From Plectosphaerella cucumerina (taxonomy: Eukaryota; Ascomycota; Sordariomycetes; Glomerellales; Plectosphaerellaceae), in the NCBI GenBank assembly GCA_020746995.1, contig JAGPXD010000007.1:496001-560000 (forward strand): a stretch of DNA of 64,000 nt. The letters run 5' to 3'. A program made the position numbers and the translations under genes. The number at the start of each line of letters is the position of its first letter. Position 1 is the first letter of the stretch. The notes beneath the pieces are model-generated. The model searched no databases and had not been told where the DNA came from. It saw only the letters and a program-made list of their open reading frames with translations. Below, in pieces: positions 1-8,757 of the stretch.

Positions 1-557
1 CGCCGGACCTGCGCCGCCCGGCCGACAGGGTCTTCGAGGCCCTGGGGTCAACAACAAACCCCTACGCCATGATCATGATGCAGGACCGGCTGCAGACGGC
101 GAAAGCCCGGCTCGAGTCATACACTGAGCCCATCTCGGCGCATTCAGCACGCGCCCTCCTCCGCCAGGCGACGGCACCGGATGGCAGTGGTGGCGACGAT
201 CCCACTAACGACCTCATTGCGCCTTTGCAAGAAGCATCTGCTGTGTTCGAGCTTACTCGCGACCCAGAGATTGCTCGGCAGATCCAGGCGATCAGGGGGC
301 TGGTGACCGCCCAGCTGATGGTGGTGGAGCAGCACTGTCCCGGGGCCCAGGGGTTTACAGCGCACTGGGATGAGTTTTACCCCTATTATTTCAGCGCCGT
401 GTCGGGATTTGCGCGGCGATGGGCGCGGGGGCATATTGGGGAGATGAGAACGGCTTATGAGGCGAGTCCTGGGGCATATGCGAGAGATGCGGTGTTGGAG
501 GAGCTTGTAGAGAGGGAGAAGAAGGTTGAGGAGATGCGGTATGCTTTCGAGGGCTGA
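1..557 (+). CDS. Hypothetical protein, C-terminal part (5' end outside window)
   Basis: The frame is open from base 3 to the stop at 555-557, giving about 184 residues. The first ATG is at base 69, but the frame is open upstream of it to the window edge, so the true start or a preceding exon probably lies to the left. The visible part is helical-looking and charged, with no signal peptide or membrane segment. It contains a Trp/Phe/Tyr-rich stretch (HWDEFYPYYFSAVSGFARRW) and a Glu/Lys-rich, coiled-coil-like tail. I do not recognise a family. It is followed 255 bp later by another gene on the same strand. Confidence 0.55.
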   Translation, partial: PDLRRPADRVFEALGSTTNPYAMIMMQDRLQTAKARLESYTEPISAHSARALLRQATAPDGSGGDDPTNDLIAPLQEASAVFELTRDPEIARQIQAIRGLVTAQLMVVEQHCPGAQGFTAHWDEFYPYYFSAVSGFARRWARGHIGEMRTAYEASPGAYARDAVLEELVEREKKVEEMRYAFEG

Positions 558-812
558 GGACCTCAATCCAAGCGATGGTTCGTTTGGGTTAATCGCTTGA
601 GGGTGTTTGTTGTTGTGGAAACGGCGCGGAGCCCTGCAGGATTCGGGGCAACGTGCTGAAAAGCCCCTGAATATCCGCCCATCACGATGAACCCAAGCTT
701 TCAAGCCTCAAATCCCCCAATACGTTTCCTCCCTTTCTTTCAAGATCGATCGCGCCTGGTGTCCACCCTCGCCGGCTCCATCGCCTAAGGTACTCATCGG
801 AATTGCGACACG

Positions 813-1667
813 ATGCGACGCTCCACGGTTTCTTGCCTGGGATGCCTCCCCCGGCAGCTCGTTCGACCTGTGATCAAACGCGCTCATTCGCGCTTGGCCC
901 AGTCATCGCACCTTACGGCCCTGTCGGTCGCGTCTCCGAGACCGCTCGCGCACGCCGCGCGCAAACGCCGCTCCATGTCGTCTTCTCAGAAATCCACCGA
1001 AACCTCAGACGTCTCCTCAAAGAGGATCGGTATGGAATGGTACGACCTTTCGCCGGAGCGCAAGATCCAGTTGTCCCTCGGCCCTGGACCCAACGCGAAA
1101 TGGGGCTGGGCCATCTACCGCACCACATTCAGACCGGACCTTGACCGGCACTGGGACTCGTTCAAACAGCTCGTGATGGAGAACATCAGGGCCGACGTGG
1201 TCGCTTCCGATACCCCCGAGCTCATCAACCAGATGGACTTCGTCTTCGTCGAGGACAACTCCCTAGAAAACGCGGACCTCGAAACCCTGAAGCGCAGGTT
1301 CAGGGCATGGGCTATTGCCGACGGCACCGATCCCACTGAGGAACAGGGGTTGACGCGCGACACGCGACACGCCTTCTTCATCCAGGTCGACGAGGAGTCG
1401 CTGCTGAGCTTTCTGAGTAACCCTGCTGTCCCAACGGGATCGTTTACGGAGGCGAAGCTCATCGGGACACACGTCAACATTGTCCGGGGCTGGGAGGATG
1501 GGCCGAACGGGGGGGTGGACGAGTCTGGCGACCTCCTTGTTCCCGAGGACTGGATGAAGATGAAGGCCACCATGATCGCGCCCTATTTCTATGCCGAACT
1601 TGACGATGCCACCGAGAGTTGGTACGCGCATTACATGCCGCCGCCACATGGGATAAGCTCCTGGTAG
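813..1667 (+). CDS. Uncharacterised fungal protein, possible mitochondrial leader
   Basis: Single-exon frame of 284 residues. The first 53 residues contain many Arg/Lys, Ser and Ala and no Asp or Glu, which looks like a mitochondrial presequence. A second ATG at 975 (residue 55, MSSSQK) would give a shorter form without it. The body holds a WGWAIYRTTF stretch near residue 97, followed by acidic and aromatic segments ending in SWYAHYMPPPHG. I associate this layout with lineage-restricted, functionally uncharacterised ascomycete proteins, but I cannot name a domain. The stop lies 57 bp from the 3' end of the convergent HET gene. Confidence 0.7.
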   Translation: MRRSTVSCLGCLPRQLVRPVIKRAHSRLAQSSHLTALSVASPRPLAHAARKRRSMSSSQKSTETSDVSSKRIGMEWYDLSPERKIQLSLGPGPNAKWGWAIYRTTFRPDLDRHWDSFKQLVMENIRADVVASDTPELINQMDFVFVEDNSLENADLETLKRRFRAWAIADGTDPTEEQGLTRDTRHAFFIQVDEESLLSFLSNPAVPTGSFTEAKLIGTHVNIVRGWEDGPNGGVDESGDLLVPEDWMKMKATMIAPYFYAELDDATESWYAHYMPPPHGISSW

Positions 1668-1724
1668 GGCGCTCGATTCATCTTCCCATTGACGCGTGTT
1701 TTTCCCACGATGAAGGGGTGTCGC

Positions 1725-4016
1725 TCACACGAGCTTGACAACCCTCTCTTCAGCCCAGATCGCAGACTTCAGTCCAAAAGACGCTGCACCGACCCTGCGA
1801 TACGTCACCCGATCGCCCACATCCTCCAAGACGAGACAGAAGACCAGCCAATTGCCACCCGTGCAATGCTTCATCAAAGGGAGCAGGTAGACAAATCCCT
1901 CCAGGAAGTCGCCCGCGTCGATGTAATATGCCAAGGAAACCATGCGCCCGAGGCGACCCGACGCGTCCTGACCGCTGGCGTAGATCCCCCAACCGTCCCA
2001 CGGCTTCAACTTTGCCTTTCCCCAGACTGCAGGCCACGATTGCGCGTCCTCGCGATGTACTTCTTGCGTCCATGCGCTTGTGTCCGAAACTGGTTGCAGA
2101 ATGCCCTCTGCCGTGATTACCGGCACCTCTATCATCGGCCTGTACCGGGAAAAGCAGCGACCACGAATGACGCGCCCGCGAAGGGTGATAGTCGCGTTCT
2201 TGACTGCTCCATACAGCGACCCTGGCTCCGCTGCTTGCCACGACACATCGAGGACGGAAACCTGCGACTCGATCTCCCTCTCGTACTCGGAGAAGGTGAC
2301 ACCATCGAGCGGCAACGGTTCACCAGCTGAGTCTTTCGGATCATCTGCATGAGGTCGCACCTCCAGCGACGCCCAGGACCAGGACGGCGCATGGGCTTTC
2401 GACGGAGGAGTTCGAGTAACACCTTTCCTCATGGGGCCTCCGCCATAGTTGTGCCACTCGAGGCCACGGAGGAGCTCATTCTTCCACATGCCCGCGATGT
2501 AGGTGTCGTCGTTGGTGATGGCGGCCAATCGCTCGGCAAGCGCCGAGATGGCGGGCAGCCTGTCAGACTCGAACGTCAGGGAACGGCGGGTGAAGTCCCG
2601 GACGACCCTGAACCACAGGCGGTAAAGCTGGTCACGGTCCATGGGCCCGATGGAGAGGGATCTTCCCAGTTGCGCCTTCTGTTGGGTGACGGCAATATGG
2701 CCTATGCGGCGAATGGCACCGCCAGTCGTCGACAGCGAGTAGTCGCGCTTAGATGACCCGAACTGCGTTGCCAATCTTCTCGTGTCTACCTCTGTGAGTC
2801 CCTTCTTGAGGACGCCGCCTGGGCAATTTTCTGATGCTACCATCTCGGCACAGTCGAAGGAGATCCAGTATGGGTCGAAGAAGAGTGTCCGCAAAGGGAA
2901 GAGCCGTTCTTGGAGGATCCATCCTCTGGAATCCAGATGCGACCACTCGTACTGGAGGACGGGGGCGATGTCGAGCATGTACCGCCTTGTTCCTCTGTCG
3001 TCGGGGAGAACGACGGCAATGGGGAGACGCATCGGCATCGTGGCCAGCCCTTCTCGCTCGCGCCAGAGTCCGCCTATCTCCTCGGTGGCAGCGGCAATGT
3101 TCAGCTCGGCGTTTTCGTAGTAATCCCCCATCAGCGGTATCTCCACTGCCTTGTCGGCGCCCGAGTCTTGCAAGATGCACAAGGAGTCGATCCAGATGTA
3201 CTGCAGGCCCATCTTGTGCGTCGTCATGCAGGCCTCGGCGAACGTCTTGCTCAAGGCAGACACGCGCAGTCCTTGGGTTGTGAGGTCGTTCAGATTGCTC
3301 GTCGTCAGGGTGTGCGGATTGTTCGGCGTCCAGCGATGACTGAGCGTCGCGTATCGGCTGTCGATGCTGCTGTTGGTACCGAGGCCTGCCTTGCTGGTCG
3401 AGACGATGATGACCTTGCCGTCAGGGCTCCCTGCGTCTGTGACCTGAACCAGTCTTGTCGGGACCTTGACTTGTTGCAGCGCACCTCTTCGGCAGCTGGT
3501 GTGGTTCTGACGGCACTCGTCTATCCACTGTGCCGCGAGTCGCAGTGCCGCGTCACTCCCCGTAGAGTCATTCTCGCGGGTCAGTGGAGGGGATGTGTCC
3601 ATCTGAAGCTGTGCCATGCCAGCCGGCAGCCCGTCGTCATCAACGTCGTCATCCCAAAGGGACCGCGACAGTACCTTTGGCTCGGCAATCTTGATAGAGC
3701 TGTAGCCAAATGGGTGGCGAATCTTGATGAATGATGGGTAGTCTTCGTCATCGCCGTCAAGATCCAGAGACGCGAGATCCTCGTCGGGGTATCCCAGCAG
3801 AAGCGTGACACCCTGAGCAGGCTCCACGGTGATGCCGCGCTGCCACTGCTTGTGCTCGATCAAGCCATGGAGCAGCACGCAGAAGCGACATGATCGCTTG
3901 GCTGCGGCCTCCCGCAGATCAGCAAGATCGGAATAGATCTCCGACTTGAATTCCAGTTCATCATCTTCGGAAACTTGGCGAAAGGTGATGTTGCGGCAAA
4001 TCCGGCAGAGATTCAT
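1725..4016 (-). CDS. HET-domain (heterokaryon incompatibility) protein
   Basis: Intronless frame of 763 residues. I start it at the ATG at 4016 (MNLCRICRN) rather than the in-frame ATG at 4214, because the protein then opens with a CxxC pair typical of HET proteins and the extra 66 residues look like leader sequence. The HET domain is around residues 220-370, with the hallmark YATLSHRW, the block LSKTFAEA..T.K.GLQYIWIDSLCILQDS, and NAELNIAAATEE. A Cys-rich N-terminal segment (CRIC near the start, CRFC about 50 residues on) may bind metal. HET domains trigger cell death when genetically different hyphae fuse; several are NLR-like or controlled by partner proteins. No such partner is visible in this window, so its allelic partner is unknown. 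Confidence 0.93.
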   Translation of the reverse strand: MNLCRICRNITFRQVSEDDELEFKSEIYSDLADLREAAAKRSCRFCVLLHGLIEHKQWQRGITVEPAQGVTLLLGYPDEDLASLDLDGDDEDYPSFIKIRHPFGYSSIKIAEPKVLSRSLWDDDVDDDGLPAGMAQLQMDTSPPLTRENDSTGSDAALRLAAQWIDECRQNHTSCRRGALQQVKVPTRLVQVTDAGSPDGKVIIVSTSKAGLGTNSSIDSRYATLSHRWTPNNPHTLTTSNLNDLTTQGLRVSALSKTFAEACMTTHKMGLQYIWIDSLCILQDSGADKAVEIPLMGDYYENAELNIAAATEEIGGLWREREGLATMPMRLPIAVVLPDDRGTRRYMLDIAPVLQYEWSHLDSRGWILQERLFPLRTLFFDPYWISFDCAEMVASENCPGGVLKKGLTEVDTRRLATQFGSSKRDYSLSTTGGAIRRIGHIAVTQQKAQLGRSLSIGPMDRDQLYRLWFRVVRDFTRRSLTFESDRLPAISALAERLAAITNDDTYIAGMWKNELLRGLEWHNYGGGPMRKGVTRTPPSKAHAPSWSWASLEVRPHADDPKDSAGEPLPLDGVTFSEYEREIESQVSVLDVSWQAAEPGSLYGAVKNATITLRGRVIRGRCFSRYRPMIEVPVITAEGILQPVSDTSAWTQEVHREDAQSWPAVWGKAKLKPWDGWGIYASGQDASGRLGRMVSLAYYIDAGDFLEGFVYLLPLMKHCTGGNWLVFCLVLEDVGDRVTYRRVGAASFGLKSAIWAEERVVKLV

Positions 4017-5791
4017 GGCGGCTGAATCGATGAGGCGGTCGGTAGAGAGGGGTTGGGCCGCTCCGCCCCGGTGCACCTCCGATGTCCAGACAACCCGCAG
4101 TGGTGGATCCCCTTTGAGCCAATACCTATGGGCGGTCCTCGGTGAAGCGCAGCAGACCGATCGGTCAACTTGCGCCGGTGAAGCCATTTCCAGGTCAGAC
4201 CGGCCGCACTCCATGTACCAAGCTAAATGGGAACAAGTTTATGGCACGGAGAAGGTGATTATTCCCTTGTGTGAGATGTTACGACTCATTATTTGCCATC
4301 TCACAGTCATTTTGTATGAGAATGGGAAGGGAGAAGGAATTACGTCCAACGGAGGGCGTTTAGTTTGTCGGCAAATGGAACTTTCACCGCCCACGATGCT
4401 CTTTTCTGTCATTGTGGGTAGCCGAAAAAGGCTGGCACATAGTTGAGCGCTCCAAGAGTACGGGTGATGAGAATCGGTGTCATAGGCTCGGAGACTTCAG
4501 ACATCATCCCTGGGTAGTGTATGGCAATGAGACCTGGAAGCTTAATAGCCCCAAGCTTCGGGGAAACGACAACAAGCGATTATCGGGGACTTCTCAGGCC
4601 CTGGCCAAGAACGGGAAATATTGAAACTTTGACTCTGCATTGTAGGACTTGGTCTCCCGACTAGGCACTTGTTGAATCCCGATTCTGGAACACCACCCGT
4701 CGACCCGGCTAAGCGCCGACCTTCTCGCCGAGAGGCCAAGCACTTGACATGGAGATTGCAACACTAAGGCAAGACAACCGAATAGGCCAAAGAATCTACG
4801 GACATTGAAGCTGAATGTCGGGCGAAGGGTGCGTACGTCTGTGCCAGGTTCCCCACGTACGACTTCGCCCGGGTCGTATACTCGTACGTTTACTCGTATA
4901 TTTCCGGCGCATCCGCGTACAACACTGCAGCTCCTTCAACGGATGGCTTTAGCCGCTGGGATCGCTTAGAGGCCCCACGGCGCCCGGGTTCCTCAATGGT
5001 ATGCGGAAAAGGGACTTCTGCTGCTGCGCCGCAACAGTGCGTCTGAAGGATGAGGCCGATAGGCCTTCACGCTTATGTCGGTTACGGCGGCTGCTCTCAC
5101 TCGTCCGAGATCTGTGTCGATGGAGACGGACATTGAGGATTGGCCGAATATTGGTCTGATCTGAAGACCTGCATGCGGCACAGGAAGGGATTCGGAGAAT
5201 CGGATTGGACAAGCGGTAGGATTTAAGCCACTGATGCCCGTGACTTAGATTGCTTTGCAACCATGTTGTCATTCCGCCACTACTGTTTGAGGCTACTGAT
5301 CCGCGGGATGTTGTGATCACTCTATGCTTGTGACCGTAAAGGGTGAATATCTGCAGCATCTAGCAGAACCTCGGCTCATCTGGGGGCCATCGCAGCTCCG
5401 GATGATTATTACCGACGGCCCAAAACTCCGCAAGACCGCGGGCAGAACACTTCCGTGGTCCAGTTTCTTCAACATGGATCGTTATTTCACAGGCTAGGCC
5501 ACGGAGAACCATGGAGAGCGCAGTTGTGGAGCGACGGCATCACGGTGACCCTGTCACGACGACTTGAAGAGACTCTCAAGGGTGACAGAGGACTCATTCA
5601 TCTACCTATATAAAGCCAGCAGTCGACGGCCTCTCCTCTACTTTTCCTCATCATCCTCATCAGCTTCAAGATTCACTCAACACAACCCACCACACTTACC
5701 AAACCACCAAGTGAGACATCTCTCATCTTCCAGCCAAATTCCAGACCCCAGACAGCTAACATAGACCCTTCCCAGCCCTCAAACCTTCAAC
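4017..5791. other. Intergenic, promoters of HET gene and of the small secreted peptide gene
   Basis: About 1.8 kb between divergent genes. The short frames here lack codon bias and family features. A dense cluster of CGTAC/CGTAT words lies at 4832-4920, reported separately. The last 185 bp carry a TATA box and a CT-rich leader for the gene at 5792. Confidence 0.6.
5607..5614 (+). promoter_or_regulatory. TATA box of the small secreted peptide gene
   Basis: TATATAAA lies 178 bp before the ATG at 5792. It is followed by a pyrimidine-rich leader (cctctcctctacttttcctc) and a CA-rich segment, the usual layout of a strongly transcribed filamentous-fungal promoter. Confidence 0.6.
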
Positions 5792-6028
5792 ATGAAGTTC
5801 TCCGCTGTCGTCTTCGGCGTTGCCGCCCTCTTCACTGCCTCCGCCATCGCTGCCCCCGCCGCCGACAACACCATCGAGGTCCGCGAGGTCGACTCCACCA
5901 ACATCCACGAGGTCGCTGCCCTCATGGCCCGCGAGGAGCTCACCAAGCGCAACTGCTCCAACTGCAGCGGCGGAATCATCACCTGCTGCAGCTTCGGCGC
6001 TTGCTACACCATCAAGTGCCCCAAGTAA
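5792..6028 (+). CDS. Small secreted cysteine-rich peptide precursor (effector-like)
   Basis: A 78-residue precursor. It has a clear signal peptide (MKFSAVVFGVAALFTASAIAA), an acidic pro-region without cysteine, then a Lys-Arg dibasic site at residues 52-53 that fits Kex2 cleavage. Cleavage would release a 25-residue peptide with six cysteines spaced C-x2-C-x6-CC-x4-C-x4-C. The C-C-CC-C-C order is shared with many disulfide-knotted peptides, although the first loop is unusually short. Codons are almost all C-ending and the gene has a TATA box, which suggests high expression. It is intronless. I do not recognise a named family. Roles such as plant-interaction effector, antimicrobial or signalling peptide are possible but only inferred. 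It is followed by an FMO gene on the opposite strand. Confidence 0.82.
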   Translation: MKFSAVVFGVAALFTASAIAAPAADNTIEVREVDSTNIHEVAALMAREELTKRNCSNCSGGIITCCSFGACYTIKCPK

Positions 6029-6403
6029 ATGCACTTCGACTTGCCAGCTGCCTCCCGACGTTATCACTAAAGGAGTCTCATGGGTAGCGAGAGGGACAGA
6101 TCTGCTAGCATGGCGGGGAAACCAGAGCGCGTTCTTGCAAGATCTCACCGTGTCAGAATTGGTCCCATCACAACGATTGAGACTACCTAGCTCCTGAATC
6201 TAAACAATGATCTGATAAACCCCTTCGCCACGTAGAAGCAGCTTTGAGTGATCCGATCTGAGTATTTACCTAGGTGGAGTGTAAGCCACAGCCATACCTA
6301 TTCAACCCAAGTTTTGCCTGTGAATGCCTCCTTGGAAGGAAAAGAAGTAAAGAATTAATGAGAGGTCCTCTTCATACATGCAATCCCCCGTGTTGCTCGC
6401 CCT
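6029..6403. other. Intergenic, convergent 3' regions
   Basis: 375 bp between the stop of the small peptide gene and the stop of the FMO gene. I see no coding or repeat signal; it should hold both 3' UTRs. Confidence 0.5.
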
Positions 6404-8266
6404 TCAGGTCTGTTTAGTCTTCTTCTGCTCCTCCTCCCACTTCCTACCCATCTCTTCGACCTCCCTGTTCGTCTTCTCAATCTGCGCCCGAGCACCCGCC
6501 CAGGCCTTCCGCCCACGACCAACGTCAAAGAGGCGATAGACAGCAGGAGTATCGACGCCGTCCATCAGCAGACTGTACAACTTCCTCTCTCTCCACCAGA
6601 ACTTCCATCCCTCCCAGCCCCAGCCCCCCACCTTTTCGACCAGCCCCGTACCTGCGGTCTGGTTGAGCCATCTGTACGTCTCCCGCGCGTCGATGCGGAA
6701 GCCCCAATGGGGCATCGGCGCCGACTGTAGCGAAGTGACGACAAAGTTGTAGTGCTTGTCAATATCCTGTCTCATCTCGTCGGCCGATGGCAGGGGCTGA
6801 CTTCCACTCCAGAGACCAGCAAGAGCCATCGTGGTCAAGTCATAAAGGACGAAGGGTGGCCTCATGATAATGAGGTGGCCCAGCACGGCGAGACTCTCGG
6901 GGTACTGCTCCGAGACGAAGCCGCGGAACAGGCGTGGGAACTTCTTGCCTGGCTTGGCGAACGGGGCGGCCTTGATCCTCTCGAAGCCATCAGGGGCGCA
7001 AGCCGGGTCACAAGGATCGCCTTTGCCATCGATGAGCGATACGTCATAATTGTAACCGGTGCAGAGGATGATGGCGTCGAGATCATCAATCACCCTTCCG
7101 TCGGTGAGCTTGACAGAGCGCGCACCGGTAATCTCCTCGACGCCGCAGACATCCTCAATGTCTCCGTCGCGAAGGTAGTATGGCAGGTAGTCGGAGAAGA
7201 AGGGTACACGACTTGTGACTGTGGGCGCCTCGCGGTCTTTGGACATTGAAGGGTGATCCTTGAGGAAAGGGAACGCCTGAGCCTGAGCTGCTGCCAGACC
7301 CTTGCCCATGAGCCATGTGCACAAGCTGGTGGAGCAGCTGGCGATGTAGCGGACAATGTTCCCCACCCGACGAGACATGCCGTGGTCGAAACCCTTACCC
7401 TTGACGATTCTCGGGAGCTGAAGACGGGTGTCAGTGCTTGTCTTCTTCGGCGCCAGCTCGAACGGCTGTTCAAACTCACAACCCAGTACCGCTGCCGGTG
7501 GCTTGAGTACAGCCTCGCGGCGCCAGCCTGTTTCAAGAACACAAGTGTGTCTGCTCCGGTTGCGCCAATCCCCACAACCATGACGTTCTTATCCTTGTAC
7601 TTGGTTGGGTCCTTGAACTCGCGCGAGTGCATGAGATCTCCCTTGAAGTTCTCGGCACCCTTGATGTTGACCTCGTTCTTGACTTGAGCCATCCCAGTTG
7701 CCAGAACGACCCTGTCGAACTTTTGAGTCGTCTCCTCACCCGTGGCAGTCTTCCGGGTGGTGACGAGCCAGTTCTCGTCTGTGCCGTCCCTGAAAACTCG
7801 GATAACAGGTTCAGAGAGGTGGATGTGCTTGGCGAGATCGAAATGCTGGACATAGTTGTCGATGTACCTGCCCAAGTCGGCAGAGGCAGGATGCGTTGCG
7901 TACTCTGTAGGCGAGCGCAATCAGTCGATGTCGCCGGGTCACAGCTCAGTGAAGGGTATGGAAGACTCACCATCAGGCATGGGGAAATCGGTGAAGGAGT
8001 TCTGGAAAGTATCAGCAGATTCCCGTCAGTTCTTGATTCAAGCATTTACTGACCACCTGCTTCGATGTGTTGGCTGACGTCTGATGAAGCGCTGTCGTCT
8101 TCTTGCCATCGCTAGACGTTTTCCAAAGGCCACCCACATACTCATCCTGAGAAAATGCGATCGCGTTGAGGCCCTGCTCCCGTAGGTTCTTGACGGCCAC
8201 GATGCCAACCAGGCCGGCTCCTACCACGCAAACATCGTTGCCGGGCGCTCGGGGAGATGTAAGCAT
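6404..8266 (-). CDS. Flavin-containing monooxygenase (FMO family)
   Basis: Four exons, complement of 6404-7417, 7480-7904, 7971-8001 and 8054-8266, give 560 residues; introns are 62, 66 and 52 nt. The FAD-binding GAGLVG is at residues 16-21. The FMO/Baeyer-Villiger fingerprint FxGxxxHxxxF is at about 168-178 (FKGDLMHSREF). The NADPH-binding GIGATG follows at about 193, and the ATG/CTGYNYD-type motif lies in the last exon. FMOs use NADPH and O2 to oxygenate soft N or S centres, and some fungal members act in secondary metabolism. The splice choice at exon 1 (donor GTCAGT) keeps the alignment NTSKQV..FTDFP without gaps against animal and fungal FMOs. The substrate cannot be read from sequence. 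A 491-bp gap separates its start from the next gene. Confidence 0.9.
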
Positions 8267-8757
8267 TATTTTGTCGAAGCTCGATTGACTTTCTCAAGTT
8301 GTTCAGGAGATTCGAGTGAGTTCTGGATCCCGAGAGAGACTGAGAGTCGGCGGCGACACGGCCATTTAAAGACGTTCAGATGGAGAGGGATGCTCTTGCC
8401 AAGAAAAAGTGCGAAGTTGCGAACGGGCCAGTGAAATGTCACGATTCCTGGGGGACCCTTGTCCGTTGCCCTCTACCTCATCGGACCTGGGTGATCTGCG
8501 CGCCTGCATAATTGTCAGCAAGATCCATGAAATAGTCCGCGAAAGCCGCCCCGAACCTGAGGGAGACAATGAGCCCTATCTGACTCAGCGCTACCAACGG
8601 CTCTTCACGTGTCATCTTACATGCATATGATCTCCCTTGACCTGCCGAGAAAGCCGGAGCACCAGGATATCTGGGTTGCTTCTAGGCCGGAGCCATTGAC
8701 GGCGATAGTGGCAAGAGCGTGTTGATATCTTTTCTTGAAGCAGGCCTCTGCAACTAC
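8267..8757. other. Intergenic, FMO promoter and 3' region of transporter
   Basis: 491 bp. No open frame with coding character, no clear TATA box and no repeat noticed. Confidence 0.45.

Noticed and set aside
4017..4214. Longer start for the HET protein at 4214
   Set aside because: The extra 66 residues look like translated leader; the ATG at 4016 gives the usual compact Cys-rich N-terminus. Not excluded without transcript data.
4949..5359. 136-codon minus-strand frame upstream of the small peptide gene
   Set aside because: Random-looking composition rich in Ser/Arg/His; no homology pattern recognised.
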